Source: Tenebrio molitor
Lineage: Eukaryota > Arthropoda > Insecta > Coleoptera > Tenebrionidae
NCBI RefSeq assembly: GCF_963966145.1
Contig: NC_091053.1
Span: forward strand, 6,696,001 to 6,760,000
Length of the DNA: 64,000 nucleotides
Direction: 5' to 3'
Shown: positions 29,336 through 41,759 of the stretch, one piece after another
Layout of the letters: each line of letters begins with the position of its first letter
How positions within the stretch are numbered: position 1 is the stretch's first letter
Position numbers and translations under genes: made by a program
The notes under the pieces: generated by a model
The model's database searches: none
The model's input: the letters and a program-made list of their open reading frames with translations, nothing else
Told to the model about the DNA's origin: nothing

Positions 29336-30983
29336 GTAAAGTCGGAACACTGAAACAGTCGATGCACGTCATCAATGCGAAATGATGACGTAGTTAGTAC
29401 CAACACAAAAAAATTGATTTTTTGTAGTTTTTCTTGCAAGAACATACATTGTACGGCAAAAATCTTGTTCCTTTATCGAAAACGTATGTAAAATCGTTAT
29501 AAAAAATAGTTAATTGCTGTACATATTTATGGCAAAAAATTAGAAAAGATATGTCCAATTGTCCAGTTAGTGATATTGATATCTTACTGTTGGTGGTAAA
29601 TAAAGCGTCGTTTAGAGAGGCATCTGTCGTTTCGTTACATCTCATCTTTATCTTCGTTCGTCTCTGTGTTTTTCGTGTTTCGTCCTGTTGGTTTTCTCAA
29701 GTGTTTTTTAGAAGTCGTTGTGGTTGTTTTTCCACATCTGTTCTTTTCAGAACAAAAAAACTCGAGCAGAACGAGTTAGTTTTGTGTGTTTTGTTATTGT
29801 CGTGTCTTTAACAATGCCAAAACCCCTCAGTAAACATTCGCAAGAGATGATTGCTAAGTTGATACGTTACTTTGAACAAGAACGTGACAACCGTGGCCCC
29901 CATTTACCACTAGGAGCTGTTAGAGAGGTTAGTTTGTCTCTTGCAATATTTTATACTTGATAGTAACACAAAGTTGTTTTAGAGAGTTGCAAATGCTCTT
30001 CAAGTGTCTGTTGCAACTATTAGTGGAGTTTCCAGCAAAATAGCATCCAATGTGTTATTACGCACTCCCAAGAAAAAAAGACCTCGTACAAAACTCATTT
30101 GTGACTTGGATGAAAACCACGAAATGGAGATACGCAATGTCATTTATGATATGGTTAAAAATAGTAAGTATCTATTAAACATTGTTATGCAAATAATTAT
30201 TGCGAATTTTATCTTTAGAGAAACATATTACAAAGTTAACTCTGCTACGAGTCCTCAAAGCCAAACATTTATTCCAAGGAGGCGCATCTTCTTTGGGAAA
30301 AGTATTGAAGGGCATTGGGTTCCGCTCTAGGAAAGATGATCCAAGGCGCGGTTTAATGGAGCTGCCAAGAATCGCTCTGTTACGTACACAATTTTTGCAA
30401 GAGTACATGAAAAATGTGAATGGTACTGTTCCACATCAGTTTGTGTTCTTAGATGAAAGCTGGATATTTGAAAATGGAACCACAGGGAGATCATAGGAAG
30501 ATAACAGTGCTAAAAGTGTGAGACGCACCAAAGTTGATGGTAAAAGGTAGTCAACTCCTTAGTTTTATAAATATTGAATAAAAAGTTATTAACAACTATT
30601 TCTTGTAGGCACATTGTGCTTCATGCTGGCTCCAAAGAGGGATTTATTCCAGGAGCTGCCTTAATCTTTTCGTCAAAAACAAACAATTGACGTTTGCAAA
30701 TTAAAATTTGTATCCGCCACTGTAATACTACTTTAAAATAAACAGTTAACAATAGATTTGTGTCATTTCATTCTCTAATCTGAAACGTTTTAATTATTAT
30801 AATTTTTCAACTATTTCACTGGTTTTTTTAAATTTTTATGGTGCACAGTAAATACTTATTAAATCTTTTGATAAAATTTTTGAAATTACCGCCAAATTGC
30901 ATCAATTTGCGTGTATTAAGCTTTAGCATGACGTCACGCTTTAGTGATGACGTGCATCGACTGATTCAGTGTTCCGACTTTAC
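29336..30983 (+). mobile_element. DNA transposon with 38-base inverted repeats and an intron-bearing transposase
   Basis: The inverted repeats lie at 29336-29373 and 30946-30983 (complement pair containing GATGACGTGCATCGACTG and TTCAGTGTTCCGACTTTAC, one mismatch). They bracket the broken transposase gene at 29814-30690. The true outer ends may lie further out. About 1.65 kb between the outer edges of the repeats. Confidence 0.65.
29814..30690 (+). pseudogene. Tc1-like (DDE) transposase with introns, nonsense mutation and 3' truncation
   Basis: Start ATG at 29814 (MPKPLSKHSQEMI). Exons by GT/AG and phase: 29814-29927, 29983-30163, 30219-30546, 30609-30690. Order: an HTH-like N-terminus (VANALQVSVATISGVSSKI), a middle part with GIGFRSRKDDPRRGLMEL, then FVFLDESWIF carrying the first catalytic Asp, and after two more splices HIVLHAGSKEGFIPGA. 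An in-frame TAG at 30494-30496 interrupts exon 3, where homologues usually have Trp. The reading ends at TGA just before 30691, before the second catalytic Asp, so it cannot be active. The family, widespread in insects, is recognised from the LDE-W and HAGS-GF-PGA blocks. Confidence 0.7.
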
Positions 30984-31175
30984 TGTGCTGTCAAATGTCA
31001 CTGCTGTCTTAAGAAATTGCATGTTGCATCTAGAAGAAAATGAAAAATTGGGTGGAATTTTATTGCCATGTTCCGTAAGGAAATGGAAGTGTGGTGATAT
31101 GATGGATGGAAATTTCTTTCGTTCACGCTAACTATCCCAAAAAGGACCAATTGGAATGTTTCTTTGTGGAAATAT

Positions 31176-31622
31176 TTTTTTTTTTTTTTTAAATTGCCAT
31201 TCCCGTTTTTTGCCATACGGCTTTTACGGTACCTTTCGGTCGGCCGTTTTTCCAATTCATTTTCCTTGTTCCTTTGCCTATCGGTGATGCGACGGGGCTC
31301 CGGGACACTTTCCCCGGCCACCCACGCCCATTCCACCTCACATTCACAGACATACACAACAACATTTATACACCCATGGGCACCCTTCCCGACGGGACTC
31401 GAACCCGTGCTGACCTCGCGGTGGTGGTCGAAAGAGTGTTGATTCTTCCTTCCACCACCCTACCGTCAGCCCCTGATAGACATACACACACATCCATGGC
31501 CGGGCGGAGGTTCCTTCCTTTGAAAAAATCCTCCCCCTTCGGTGGGATTCGAACCCACTAGCATCGGGACCGCGACCTCGGAGTACTTTCTCCGACAGCC
31601 ATGCGGCCACCGAGCCGCATGG
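31176..31622 (-). mobile_element. tRNA-derived SINE with two tRNA-like units and target-site duplication
   Basis: On the minus strand the element starts at 31622 and ends in a poly(A) tail (T run at 31175-31190). It is flanked by CTTTGTGGAAATAT (31162-31175) and CTTTGTAGAAATAT (31623-31636), a 14-base duplication with one mismatch. Two perfect pol III B boxes occur: GGTTCGAATCC (complement at 31545-31555) and GGTTCGAGTCC (complement at 31395-31405), each inside a T-arm-like stem (GTGGG/CCCAC, ACGGG/CCCGT). The acceptor stems do not pair, so these are not functional tRNA genes. GC-rich against AT-rich surroundings. Confidence 0.8.
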
Positions 31623-32033
31623 CTTTGTAGAAATATATTTTGTTTTGGTAAGAATTTAGGGCCTATTCATTTTGGTGCAACTGTTTTCAAAATATGCGCC
31701 ATTTTGACGTTATCTGGTAAACAGTGCGGTAGCACAAATTCTTTCCCCCACGCTGTAGCTAATGAAACCTTGTAGCTATCGCTGTTGTCAAATTTAACTT
31801 CCAATTTATGATAAAATGTCTTTTATTCCTTTTGTGTTCTATTTTTATGTAAACCTTGTTTTTTCCAAAACTAACTAATATCTGATATGACAAAATGGTT
31901 TATGCAACCGAACAAAAGGTATTTCTGATGGAATGTTGTTTTTCAACGGGCGCAAGATCAACAGTGAGTAATAGTTACAATAGTTTGTCACTTATTGTTA
32001 GTTAAATGAACACATTAAATGCAACTTTATAAG

Positions 32034-32206
32034 GTTTAGGCCAAGTTTATAACAAGAGAATGAAATATTTAATTCGAATTAAATTTTAATGCGCGATTAA
32101 CACATGAATCCGAAACTTCGATTGGTCCAATCTGACCACGTGATCAGTTAATCTCGCGTTTGATTACGATTAACTTAATTTCGCTTCTGTAAACTGGCCC
32201 TTAGTA
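32034..32206. mobile_element. Degenerate MITE with GGCCAGTTTA-like ends
   Basis: TTTAGGCCAAGTTTATAAC at the left is answered by the inverted TAAGGGCCAGTTTACAGAAG at the right; inner GCGCGATTAAC and GCGAGATTAAC also pair. Weakly preserved. Confidence 0.45.
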
Positions 32207-32399
32207 TCTATATTCCTCTAAGTATCGTAAGTACAAGGTCTTCTGTCAAATTTTACTAAAACTTTTCTTGTTAAAAACGATTTTAGAACATGAAAGTCAG
32301 AGGGTCATATATTCCAACGACATTTTCACAAGCGGTAAGTTCACACGCACGAGCGCAGCATGCATAAAAAGAGTGCTTTGGACTTTTCGTAAATTAAAG

Positions 32400-32545
32400 G
32401 ATTTCGGATCACGGATCAGCTGTTTAAATCTAACCCAACTTTTGCGTTGTTTGTGTTTTCGAGGTGTTTTTACTCTGCAGACTGACGAGTGGTGCGTTCA
32501 CAATCAACTCTTCAATGCCAACTTTGAGGATAAATTTAAATGAAC
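32400..32545 (-). repeat. Third copy of the 26553-26873 repeat family
   Basis: Shares ACGGATCAGCTGTTTAAATC, ACTCTGCAGACTGACGAGTG and GTGCGTTCACAATC with the copies near 26.6 kb. Its right flank (complement TCGGGTGTTCATTT) matches the left flank of unit 1, showing the inverted ends are longer than the core. Confidence 0.6.
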
Positions 32546-32549
32546 ACCC

Positions 32550-35160
32550 GATACGAATCCATTATGAACTTAAATTGTCAATTTCAAGGTCGGCTAACAT
32601 TTGGTGCCTGTACCGTTTATTTAATGCTTGATTGGACTTTTTCTGAGAGTGTACTCACAATCTAGTAAGAAAAATGGCATTTGTGTCAAAATAAGCTATG
32701 AAACCTTTAATAATAATGTGTGGACTTATATCGGGCGTTCAAATGAAATCCTGGGCTGGAAAGGCATTGGAAACCGTCAACTGTTTTGCTTCTTTAAAGT
32801 TGACAGTTGTAATTAGAGCATGTGGACAGCTAACCTAAAATTTATAAACAAAAAATCTTTCTGTTTTCTTTTTCCTTCTTTGCAATTTTTTACTTTAATA
32901 ACAGAATATCTAACGATTCCTATTCTCGAAGCAAATATCTAAGAGCACCCTTTGCTAAAAACAAACATGTTCAATTGTATGCCGATTAAACATCAAGAAA
33001 TGTAATTCGTGTCAAACGGCGGGAAATTCAAACTTTACACTTTTCCAACGCCTCCTAAGCCCAGGTTTTCATTTGAACGCATGATAGAAGTGTTTTACAG
33101 TATCAACCCAAGAAGTTACTAATAATTAGATATGAACCCAAGAAGTTACTAATAATGAGATAGGAAAACGATTGTGCAATTTTTATTTACAAAAATTATT
33201 CAAAAATGAAAAACGAAAGAAGAAATCAGAGTCGGACAATTCGTGACAAACGAGGTAAAGAACTTGTCAGAGATTTTCGTGTTTTAAATTAAATATATTT
33301 TTTTCCTAAACCTTATAGTTTATCCAATTAAAATTTTTGAAAGATTTGGCACAAATTTCGTTACCCGCCTATGGGGGGATTACTTGCTTCGCCGATGCCG
33401 ATAAGCGAAGAACAAAAAACAAATGCAAGAAAACTTTCACTTGTTTCTTGCGACTTAAGTACAGCGGCTAATTGCTACGCTCGTTGCTGTACCCTATAAT
33501 GAATCACCTATACCCAAGTAATGACAAAATGTCTCCTGAAATTAGCGTATTAATTCGCAAAAATTCTCATGAAGTAATTAGAGTAATCAGTAGTCACTAA
33601 CCATTACAAAAAGTGTTCAAAGTGACTGCCGTTATTGTTAATACAATAATGAAGGCGCCCACGAAATGATTCTTCCACTCTTTCCAGCATTCCTCTGTTA
33701 TTGCGAATAATTGTTGTGGTATAGCATTTTCCACCCATTTTCTTAAAACTTCAGTTGTCAATAGCGATCGAATATACCAAACCCCCACAAGAAGTAGCAC
33801 GGAAATTATCTAGACCCGAGGAGCACTCCCGACGCTTCACCATACACCAACACAGTACATATCTGTGTATTCACTACTCGAAAATAAACTCGCCGTTTTT
33901 ACAAAATTTTAGGTTAAATCACAGAATCAAGACGTAAACAAGTAAACTGCCTTGTGGAGTCGGACAAAACTAACTGGTTTGCATAGCGAAAAAACTGTAT
34001 TCTAAAAACACAATGTTTTGCGTTGATTTTACAAAAAGTATTATTTCACGGTCACTGTCATTGGGTCAAATAACAAGAAAATGCGAGTAAATAGACAGCT
34101 CTTTAATTTATGGGAGGGAAAAATACTGACATGAAAATTATATTTCGAAAAAATGATAAATACAAATTTTGTTGTTCTTGACGAGAACTGTCACTGGTTA
34201 AAATTAATGTACTTATTTCTGAGACACGTTGTATATAACGGGTGACTTAATGATTGAAATTATCTGTGTTCCGTTAGCAACACATTTACGATTTTAGGTT
34301 GGTACACTTGACTGTAAAATTCAAATATGACAGTTCAAAAGTCAAAATAAATCTAATTTGTCATTATCTTAACTTAGAATCTTAACCTAGAAAGCGAATC
34401 AACAAACAACTCTTTGACAAATGACTAGGCGTACCAATTATTCGGGAGTGCCAACCCACTAAAATTGTCTCAATCACTAAAAGTTATCCGGTACTATGTA
34501 ACTTTGGTAACCAGATAAACGTCAAAAGCTGTCACTGTGTTTCAGTATGTTAGAAATCTTTTACAAGCGTTTCCGTAAAATGAGTGAATCCTGTGGTGAA
34601 AGTGATAACTGATAATGAAGCACTACCAAGTATTTTACCAGAAATTCATGTTGTATTTTGAATTAATCAAAATTTGGTTAAGTGCAAGTGAATCTATTAC
34701 AGTGTGAAATAAATTTCCCCAAATCGTAAAATGAAGTACTTTTTTCACGCTGTGAACAAAATGCTCAGGTTAGACGCATAATATTGATTAAAAAACAATT
34801 CCATTTTTAATGATCGTGCAAAAAATCATCAATGGAAACTAGACCGCATGATTTAAACGTTACTTTCATTTCTGATAAAATTACGGTCCTCATTCATCTT
34901 CTAGTACTACATAAATTTTTGAAATGATCTCGTTTCTGAACATTACAACATCCTACACAGTTAATGAATATGGTGAAGATCATTTCATGTATCTTCAACT
35001 AAGAAAAATAATTTTTCAAATCCAACGTGATGAATTTGGGTCGTTTTTGGAAACTTTGTAATTTACGAGTTTGTTATTACTTATTATTAGCCCAGACTAG
35101 AGATCTATGTGAAATAGTATATTAAAAAAATATAAATTGCAGAAGGCATCTATTCAAGCA
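32550..35160. other. No gene seen; short tandem duplication at 33103-33165
   Basis: A unit of about 31 bases containing AACCCAAGAAGTTACTAATAA is present twice in tandem (33103-33165). Otherwise unremarkable AT-rich intergenic DNA. Confidence 0.5.
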
Positions 35161-35167
35161 CGAACTT

Positions 35168-35683
35168 GAAGTTCCGAAACGAGCCGCGTAGCGGCGAGTT
35201 GGGAAACAAATGAGTGCTTGAAGGACCTTCTGCAACGAATCTTTTATACTATTTTTTCTATTTTGCCGCTTTATACCATTTTATAAATAAAAATTTTAAA
35301 TGTAGGGAATTTTTAATGTGGCATAATTTTAGCCGGCTGTGAAAAAAAATAATTCAAAACGTCAGATTTTTTTAATTTTCGCATTTGATGTTTGAAAATG
35401 AATGCTGAAGAATGTTTATCAGTTAATCACTAACGCCACCGCAAATTAGGCAAATTGCACAAAAGAATGAAAATTAAACGTTTTGTTCATTGTTATTTAT
35501 TAATTTGCTTTGTTCCCTGCGAGATTTATTTTTTGACGTCTGTCACTTGACAGTTCACGCTGCCAACATCAATACAGCAAATTTTACTAGTCTATTCTAA
35601 TACGCCAACGACCTATTAAAGCACTCAAATGACGTCATTTGGGTGCTGGAATAGACTTATTCTAAACGCAAAATAGAAAAACA
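35168..35683 (+). repeat. Dispersed repeat, copy 2 (uninterrupted)
   Basis: Same order of blocks as 2031-4587 but without its inserts, giving the empty target sites TA (near 35260 and 35320) and TATTA (near 35615). About 47 bases present in copy 1 (near 4010-4055) are missing here. Confidence 0.8.
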
Positions 35684-35689
35684 GATTTT

Positions 35690-38455
35690 ACAAAAGATTT
35701 AATTAGAGTATACTATGATCTTCCTTACATTTTTCAGGTAACACTTTATTAAGTTTCTTCTGTTGAAGATTAACTGGTTTCTGATCTGACTGACAAGATT
35801 TATTTACCTTTTTTCTTCCAGTCTAAATTTTTGAGAATACTGTGTAAACTATCAATTTCCACTTTTGTTTGTAAATTAGAATTTTTCTTTCAGTTGCTGA
35901 ATAAATAAATAGCGATCAGAGTGACATCTAACTCGACATTTCCTACAGTATTTCACTTTTCTTGAACTCACTACCTTCAAAATGATATTTCGCGACAGCA
36001 ACAGTCAACCGCAAACGTAAATTTCGCGCACTAGTGCTTCAAAATCATCCAAAAAGCATTGACCTTTTTGAACATTCTGAAAACAATTTGACTTGATAAT
36101 AATGAAATCTGGTTTACGAAACGCCATTTCTCTAATTTGGATGTTGAAAATTTCGAAAGAGTGAAAATAAATCGCTATGAATTCGACTGACACTCTGGCA
36201 AATGCATGGACAAGTGCCATCTATTCACAAAGGGTACATGACAAATCAGACTAATGTTCGTTTCAAAAAATAATGTACAAACTTCGATGCGCGAAGACGT
36301 ATTCGGCACATTCGCGCAAATGAAGCACTCGCTCCTTCGTCGCTCGTGCCTCAAATAATACGCTCATGCCCGAAAAATGTCTTCTCGCACTCGGTTCGTA
36401 AATAACTATTAAGTACCAACCGAGCGCCAGAAGACTTAAACCGAGAAATCCGACCCTTAAATCCACCACGAATTAAGTACTAAAGCAAAAATTAAGCCGA
36501 TCTTATATTGAAACTGAATCACTAACACTTGTTTTAGTCCTGACGAAATCAACCTTCCTGTCTGCTCCCAAAATATCTTCATCTTGTCTTGGTAAGCTCA
36601 AGCTGTATTAAAATGTTGAAGAACTAACTACGTGGTTTATGAAGGCTAACATTTCACTATAAACAAAGTTCAAAATGTACACTAATTATTGGTTTCAATC
36701 GACAATACGAGGAGTACTTCTATTTGCAACACTTCTTGAATGGCCTTCGTCAGAATTACAATTTAATACAATGACATTGTCACTATCTATTTTAGCTTGT
36801 CATGATTTATACTTTTGAGCGTTTCACACTTAATCAGTGTTCTAAATTAAATTAAATTTATCTGTTCTGACGTAACCACTTCTAGTTTTCGAACTAGTCT
36901 GACTTGTGAACATGATTTTATCACTCACCTACTAATGAATAAGTTCTGATCTTAGATTTGATGATCAAGTAACATTTTCCCACGAAAAAAACCTATAGAA
37001 AGTAGAACAATTTAAAAAATCAAAGATGACTTGTTCAAAAGTTATAGACATTATAGAGACCTGCTGGGTTTGCTTTGGACTTCCGACATCTCAAAAAAAC
37101 AAAACTGTCAGTATTTAGACAAAGAAAAACTAAATTTGGCTGCAATTATTTTATTTAGAATGTAATATTTACTGGTGCGTTTCTGTCGGATTATTTCTTT
37201 AGAATCCCAGAAATAACAAAAACACCGATTAACAAAAGTCGGCTTATTGAAACAATCCGACAGGTTATGCTGTTACTTAATGCCAAAGCTTTAAACTAAT
37301 CGCTTTCCAGTGTAAATAAGTTAAGTGAAAGAAACCATGTAGGTGCATCGCGCAGGCGGAACGACCAATGCGAAAATGCATCTAATGTTATGTTATGCAT
37401 CTCCCGAAACATACATTTCGTTTTTGGCAGCTGAAACTCTGAGTGGCGCCAACGGTAGAACAAGGAACTATTCAAATTTCTCGGTCATACTCGATAATAA
37501 TCGCTATAAATACAATATTGTCAATTTTCGTTATCGACTGTCAGCCATCTTATCGCTATAATTAATCCTTCCAAAACCACCCCAACTATTACGACGTCCT
37601 TTAATAAAATCGTATCGCAGCCGGAGCCTTTAAAAGACGATATAGCGTGACCTAGGCGATGGCAATAAATCGAACTGGGGCGATTTTTTGGTTCGTTAAT
37701 GTAAAAAATTAAATTAAAAGACAGCAAATAAAATATATCTGATGACAACAACGTGTTTCACGTGGCCCAACTAATGACAGGCTATTTAACAAACGAGCTT
37801 TTTTTCCCGGCCTCCTTTATTCATAAGATAATGGAATTTAAGTGATTTCCGATACCTTTCATTACCAAGACATTCGTTACACTTCTTGACGACCACGTAC
37901 TGAGTAAATCAGACCCTAAAATTAAGCAAACGGTGATAGAGACACACCTGTTTGTGAATTATGAATTCTGAAATTAAGTTGACACAACAAATTTAAAAAC
38001 ACTTCGGGGACAGTTGCGATGAGCGTGTGCTACAGTCGATGGCGTTTTATTAATGTGAATTATTGATGTCTGTGGCAAAAATGTCGCGCGGTAACCTTGT
38101 TCGTAAAACTTTGACTTGAATAATGAATACGATATAGATTGGAAAAATGGTCGTCTAGAGTAATTACTGTGCTATAGAAGTTGCGCCACCAACTGTATTT
38201 ACCTCACAATGTTTTACATATTGCTCTGATTCCGTACGAAAAATTATTAATTTGGAAAGAAAGTGTTGTTAACACATGGGTGTAACAAAACATACAATAG
38301 TGGACTATTGATTGATGAAATAATGCAGCACCGATCACGATCACAGAAAATAACACGAAACGTTTCATAAACGTAAGTCATTCGAATGAAACCAGTTTAC
38401 AAATAACAATTTTTAAAATCTTGCAAATAAATGTTGGCGTACATTTTATAAAATA
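35690..38455. other. No gene seen
   Basis: Intergenic. Several open stretches (for example 36263-36469 minus, 37343-37561 plus) have no family resemblance and no splice context I would trust. Confidence 0.5.
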
Positions 38456-38462
38456 TGATGTA

Positions 38463-38669
38463 TAGGGTGTATTTTTAAAATGCGCCGAAATTTAACCTAC
38501 GAGGTTGTGGGACCACGTAGAAGACTAAAAGCAATTTTAAAAAAATTATAGCTCAAAAAATAAATGTCTTAATTTTTTGACATTGAATTTTTTAAATATT
38601 TTTTCCGAGTTCTACATGAACCCAGTAGCTCGTGCTTAAAATTTGGGCACGCATTTCAATAACACCCTG
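38463..38669. mobile_element. MITE, 207 bp, TA target site
   Basis: Ends TAGGGTGTATTTTTAAAATG and the inverted CAGGGTGTTATTGAAATG are flanked by TA at 38461-38462 and 38670-38671. No coding. Confidence 0.65.
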
Positions 38670-38679
38670 TATCAGCACC

Positions 38680-39960
38680 TCGATTGATCCTCACCGTGAT
38701 AATAAGAACGTCAAATCCTGGAAAGATTTTTTCTCGTTTAATTAAAACCATAGAAACCTCAGTATCTAATTGTTGCGATGGAAAATGATCTTTGCACCGG
38801 CATAGAAAGTACATACATATAATGAAGTTGTTTGTTAATCAATAATATGCGTTTAAAGTAAGCACAAACGTAGAGTAAAACGATAATAAATTATTATAAT
38901 TATGAGCAATTTTCGTCGCGAATATAAGTTTATTGGACGAGCGCAGCGGGAGCAATAATTACACGAGCGATGAAAAGGCACATTAGTTCCGTAGTACAAG
39001 GTGATCAAATTTTATTTTTACATGATACAACTGGAGTAACGTCCGGTTGTAACGGCTTGACACTGACAGTCACATCATTGATATTGTTCTGTATTTCAGG
39101 AGTAATTTCTTTTACTCAAGTTTAATTTTTACTCATGACCTACCATTTTGTGGCTGTTAATGTTACGTCAATATCTGTCCAATAAACCAATAAAACACAT
39201 ACAGTTGCAGTGTTGCAAATGGCCGAATAAAGAAAATGTTGTTTTGCCAACTCAAACAGTCCTTCTTGATCACCTTGAATATATGCTATTTGTGAAAAAG
39301 GCACCGCAAAACAGGGCACACAAAATTTTTCTTCTTGGTCGCAGCATGAGTGAATGGCGTAAAACTATCAACATTACGTTGTTATTCAATACATGTGGGT
39401 TCAATGATTGTAACATAAATGTAAATCGGAAATATGTATAGGTATTCACTTTTGTTCTTTATTTTGTCTTCTGTTTTTCAAGGGGACTTTTAATTTTCTT
39501 CTCTTCACACTTGATTGTAAATTGTTACGTCAACGTTACAATTCCACTATCAGTAAATTGAGTTAGTCGGCTGTGGCTGTACTTTTGCTCCTAAGGAATA
39601 AAAAGTGCTACTTTACTCCCCCTTTTGAGGTTTAAGTTTATTGCATGAGTGCGGCGAGAGAATCGTGCAAAAAAAATTATTTTACATTTTAGAATACTTC
39701 TGCTTAATTTACTGCAGAAATAAAGAAAATGGAAAATGAATTTCAGGCCAAATAATTTGCAGTAGGTAGTATGTCCTTCATTATCACCACGTATTCACAA
39801 ATTTTATGAAAGAACTTTCAATGTGCATATTTCCACGTAGCTAATTACCTAAGTTATGCAATGACAGAAAATTTACGCTACCTGATTCATATTTTGGAGT
39901 TTTATTATAATTTTTTTCACAATAGTTTTCATTTACACAGAAAGACAATGATGTAGTAAA
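38680..39960. other. No gene; one possible small inverted-repeat pair
   Basis: CAAGGTGATCAA at 38998 has an inverted partner near 39267 (TTGATCACCTTG), possibly the ends of a decayed TA element. A hinge motif GCGCAGCGGG lies at about 38941. No exon seen. Confidence 0.35.
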
Positions 39961-39965
39961 TAATA

Positions 39966-40103
39966 ATAGTATATTATGATACAAGTTTATAAGGAAGCCT
40001 TTAAAGCACGCGCGACGAGTTTAAGAGCACGACGCGTAGCGGAGTGCTTTTAAAGTCTCAAGTGCTTTAAAGGCCCTTATAAACGTGTATCATACGCTAT
40101 TTT
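39966..40103. repeat. Hairpin repeat with GCGTAGCGG hinge
   Basis: TATGATACAAGTTTATAAGG and CCTTTAAAGCAC at the left pair with GTGCTTTAAAGG and TTATAAACGTGTATCATA at the right. The centre holds ACGACGCGTAGCGGAG, like the hinge in the 2031 and 35168 repeats. Confidence 0.6.
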
Positions 40104-40389
40104 TTATTATACCTGCACTAAAATCTGAAAATTATAACAAAAAAAAGCAAATTGAAATACCTTTTCCGAGGTAATCTGTGTCATTAATCGTTGATATAGA
40201 AATGGTCAATTGTTGTTGTTTCGTTGCCATCATAAATCGTGTATCAATGTCTATTTATCATTGTTCAAAATGTAGGTGAATTTGTTGTTACCTAAGCAAC
40301 CCTTAAAGCTTTAGTGTTTTAAAGGCCCTTTTTCGCACGCATTTTAGTGTCAAAAACAGGGATTATGATTCAGGTATAATAAAAAATTA

Positions 40390-41560
40390 TTTATACAACT
40401 TGTGTATAAAGCACTTTTTCACAGTTGGAATTACAACAATTGCTGCGCGCGGGGGTATAAACTTCCCACTTAGAAAAAAATATTGTATTTTATACACGTT
40501 GCATCAATATCTAGATTTTCACGAAAGCACTTGATAAGTGTTTTACTGAAAAATTTCGTGATTCCTTTAATCAAAATGTCTGGATTTAAAAACTGTAATT
40601 ATGCATATTAAACTTCCCAGTGTGCAAAGTTTAAATTACAGTCCAAGTTTTCAACAACAAAATAAAATAAACGTATGGTGCCACTGGTCGCGGACCTGTG
40701 ACAAAACAGAATCGATAGTGGGTCTACAAACCCATTGTTTCACTCTCGCGTACAATTGCATTTTAAATTTATATTCTTTACTCGGACAAAACAATATAAA
40801 ACGGCGTCAACGCACGTGATCAATTAGAACATTACCAACTGAGCACGTAGACACTGTTATGTTTTCACTTTTTGCTGCCAACCTGAGCAAATCTATTACT
40901 GAATTCGTTTCGATTTCTAGTTGAGCCAGCGCGAACATTTGCCGTGTAAATGAACTTGATACGAAAATTAAAAAAGAGAGAATGACCTGCGTCAATTTAC
41001 ATATTCATGGTTTAAACTCGATTAAGTAATTAGTCCAACAACAATTATACAAATAACCCAGACGGTGTAACACATTCTTACAAATTAATCACAAAAATGC
41101 TGGTTCGCTTTGGCTCGTACGGCCAAGGGGATTGCTCCAAAAAAGCCCCACAACTAGTTTCTAAATGTCAAAACATTATTCTTATGATGTTGTTAGCATT
41201 TTATTTTTCAAATATTGTTGTGAAAAAAGTTATTTTTGTGCAGCCGTACGCGAAACGAGCACTTCACGTACCTAAAACAGGCCGCAAAATCCAATTTCGC
41301 GGCCGTTCGTTTTAACGACGGCCGTTAAAATAAACGTCAAATCAGAGTTTCCATGTAAGGCTGACGTTTAGATTTTTCGGGTATGAAATTAGAAACCACA
41401 GAATTTATAATACGTACTTTTTAACTCTGGTGGAGTACCTACACGAAATTGAAATATCACTTTCACTACAATTCTCTTCCGACATTTTTACGATTATCTA
41501 GTTACAAAATGAATTGTTTTATTTATGTCATTCCCATAACGACATGTAAGCCGAATTTAT
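40390..41560. other. No gene seen
   Basis: AT-rich with short GC-richer patches (40670-40830, 41270-41340). No splice-bounded coding exon recognised. Confidence 0.45.
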
Positions 41561-41564
41561 GCAG

Positions 41565-41750
41565 TTGAATGTGTCGGAAGCCTCATAACATGAGTGAGAC
41601 TAATATCGCCGACAGGTGGCGCTACCGGCGGTAGTGGAAATCTGTCCACTAGTTCGGCTAACGTTGCGAGGCTGCGGCACATCCAAAATTTGTATAGGTT
41701 TTCAACGCCAACTGCGATGGGACAATCATTTATAATGACTCTGTAGGTAT
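41565..41750 (-). mobile_element. Truncated, inverted copy of the 2133-2366 MITE
   Basis: The complement of this stretch aligns with 2140-2320, sharing GGCGTTGAAAACC, TCGCAACGTTAG and CACTCATGTTAT. One terminal repeat (ATAAATGATTGTCCCATCGC on the minus strand) is kept; the other is lost. Confidence 0.7.
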
Positions 41751-41759
41751 TTATTGACA

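Noticed and set aside
31384..31610. Two apparent tRNA genes on the minus strand
   Set aside because: B boxes and T-arms are good but acceptor stems do not pair, and both lie inside one poly(A)-tailed unit with a target duplication; better explained as a SINE.
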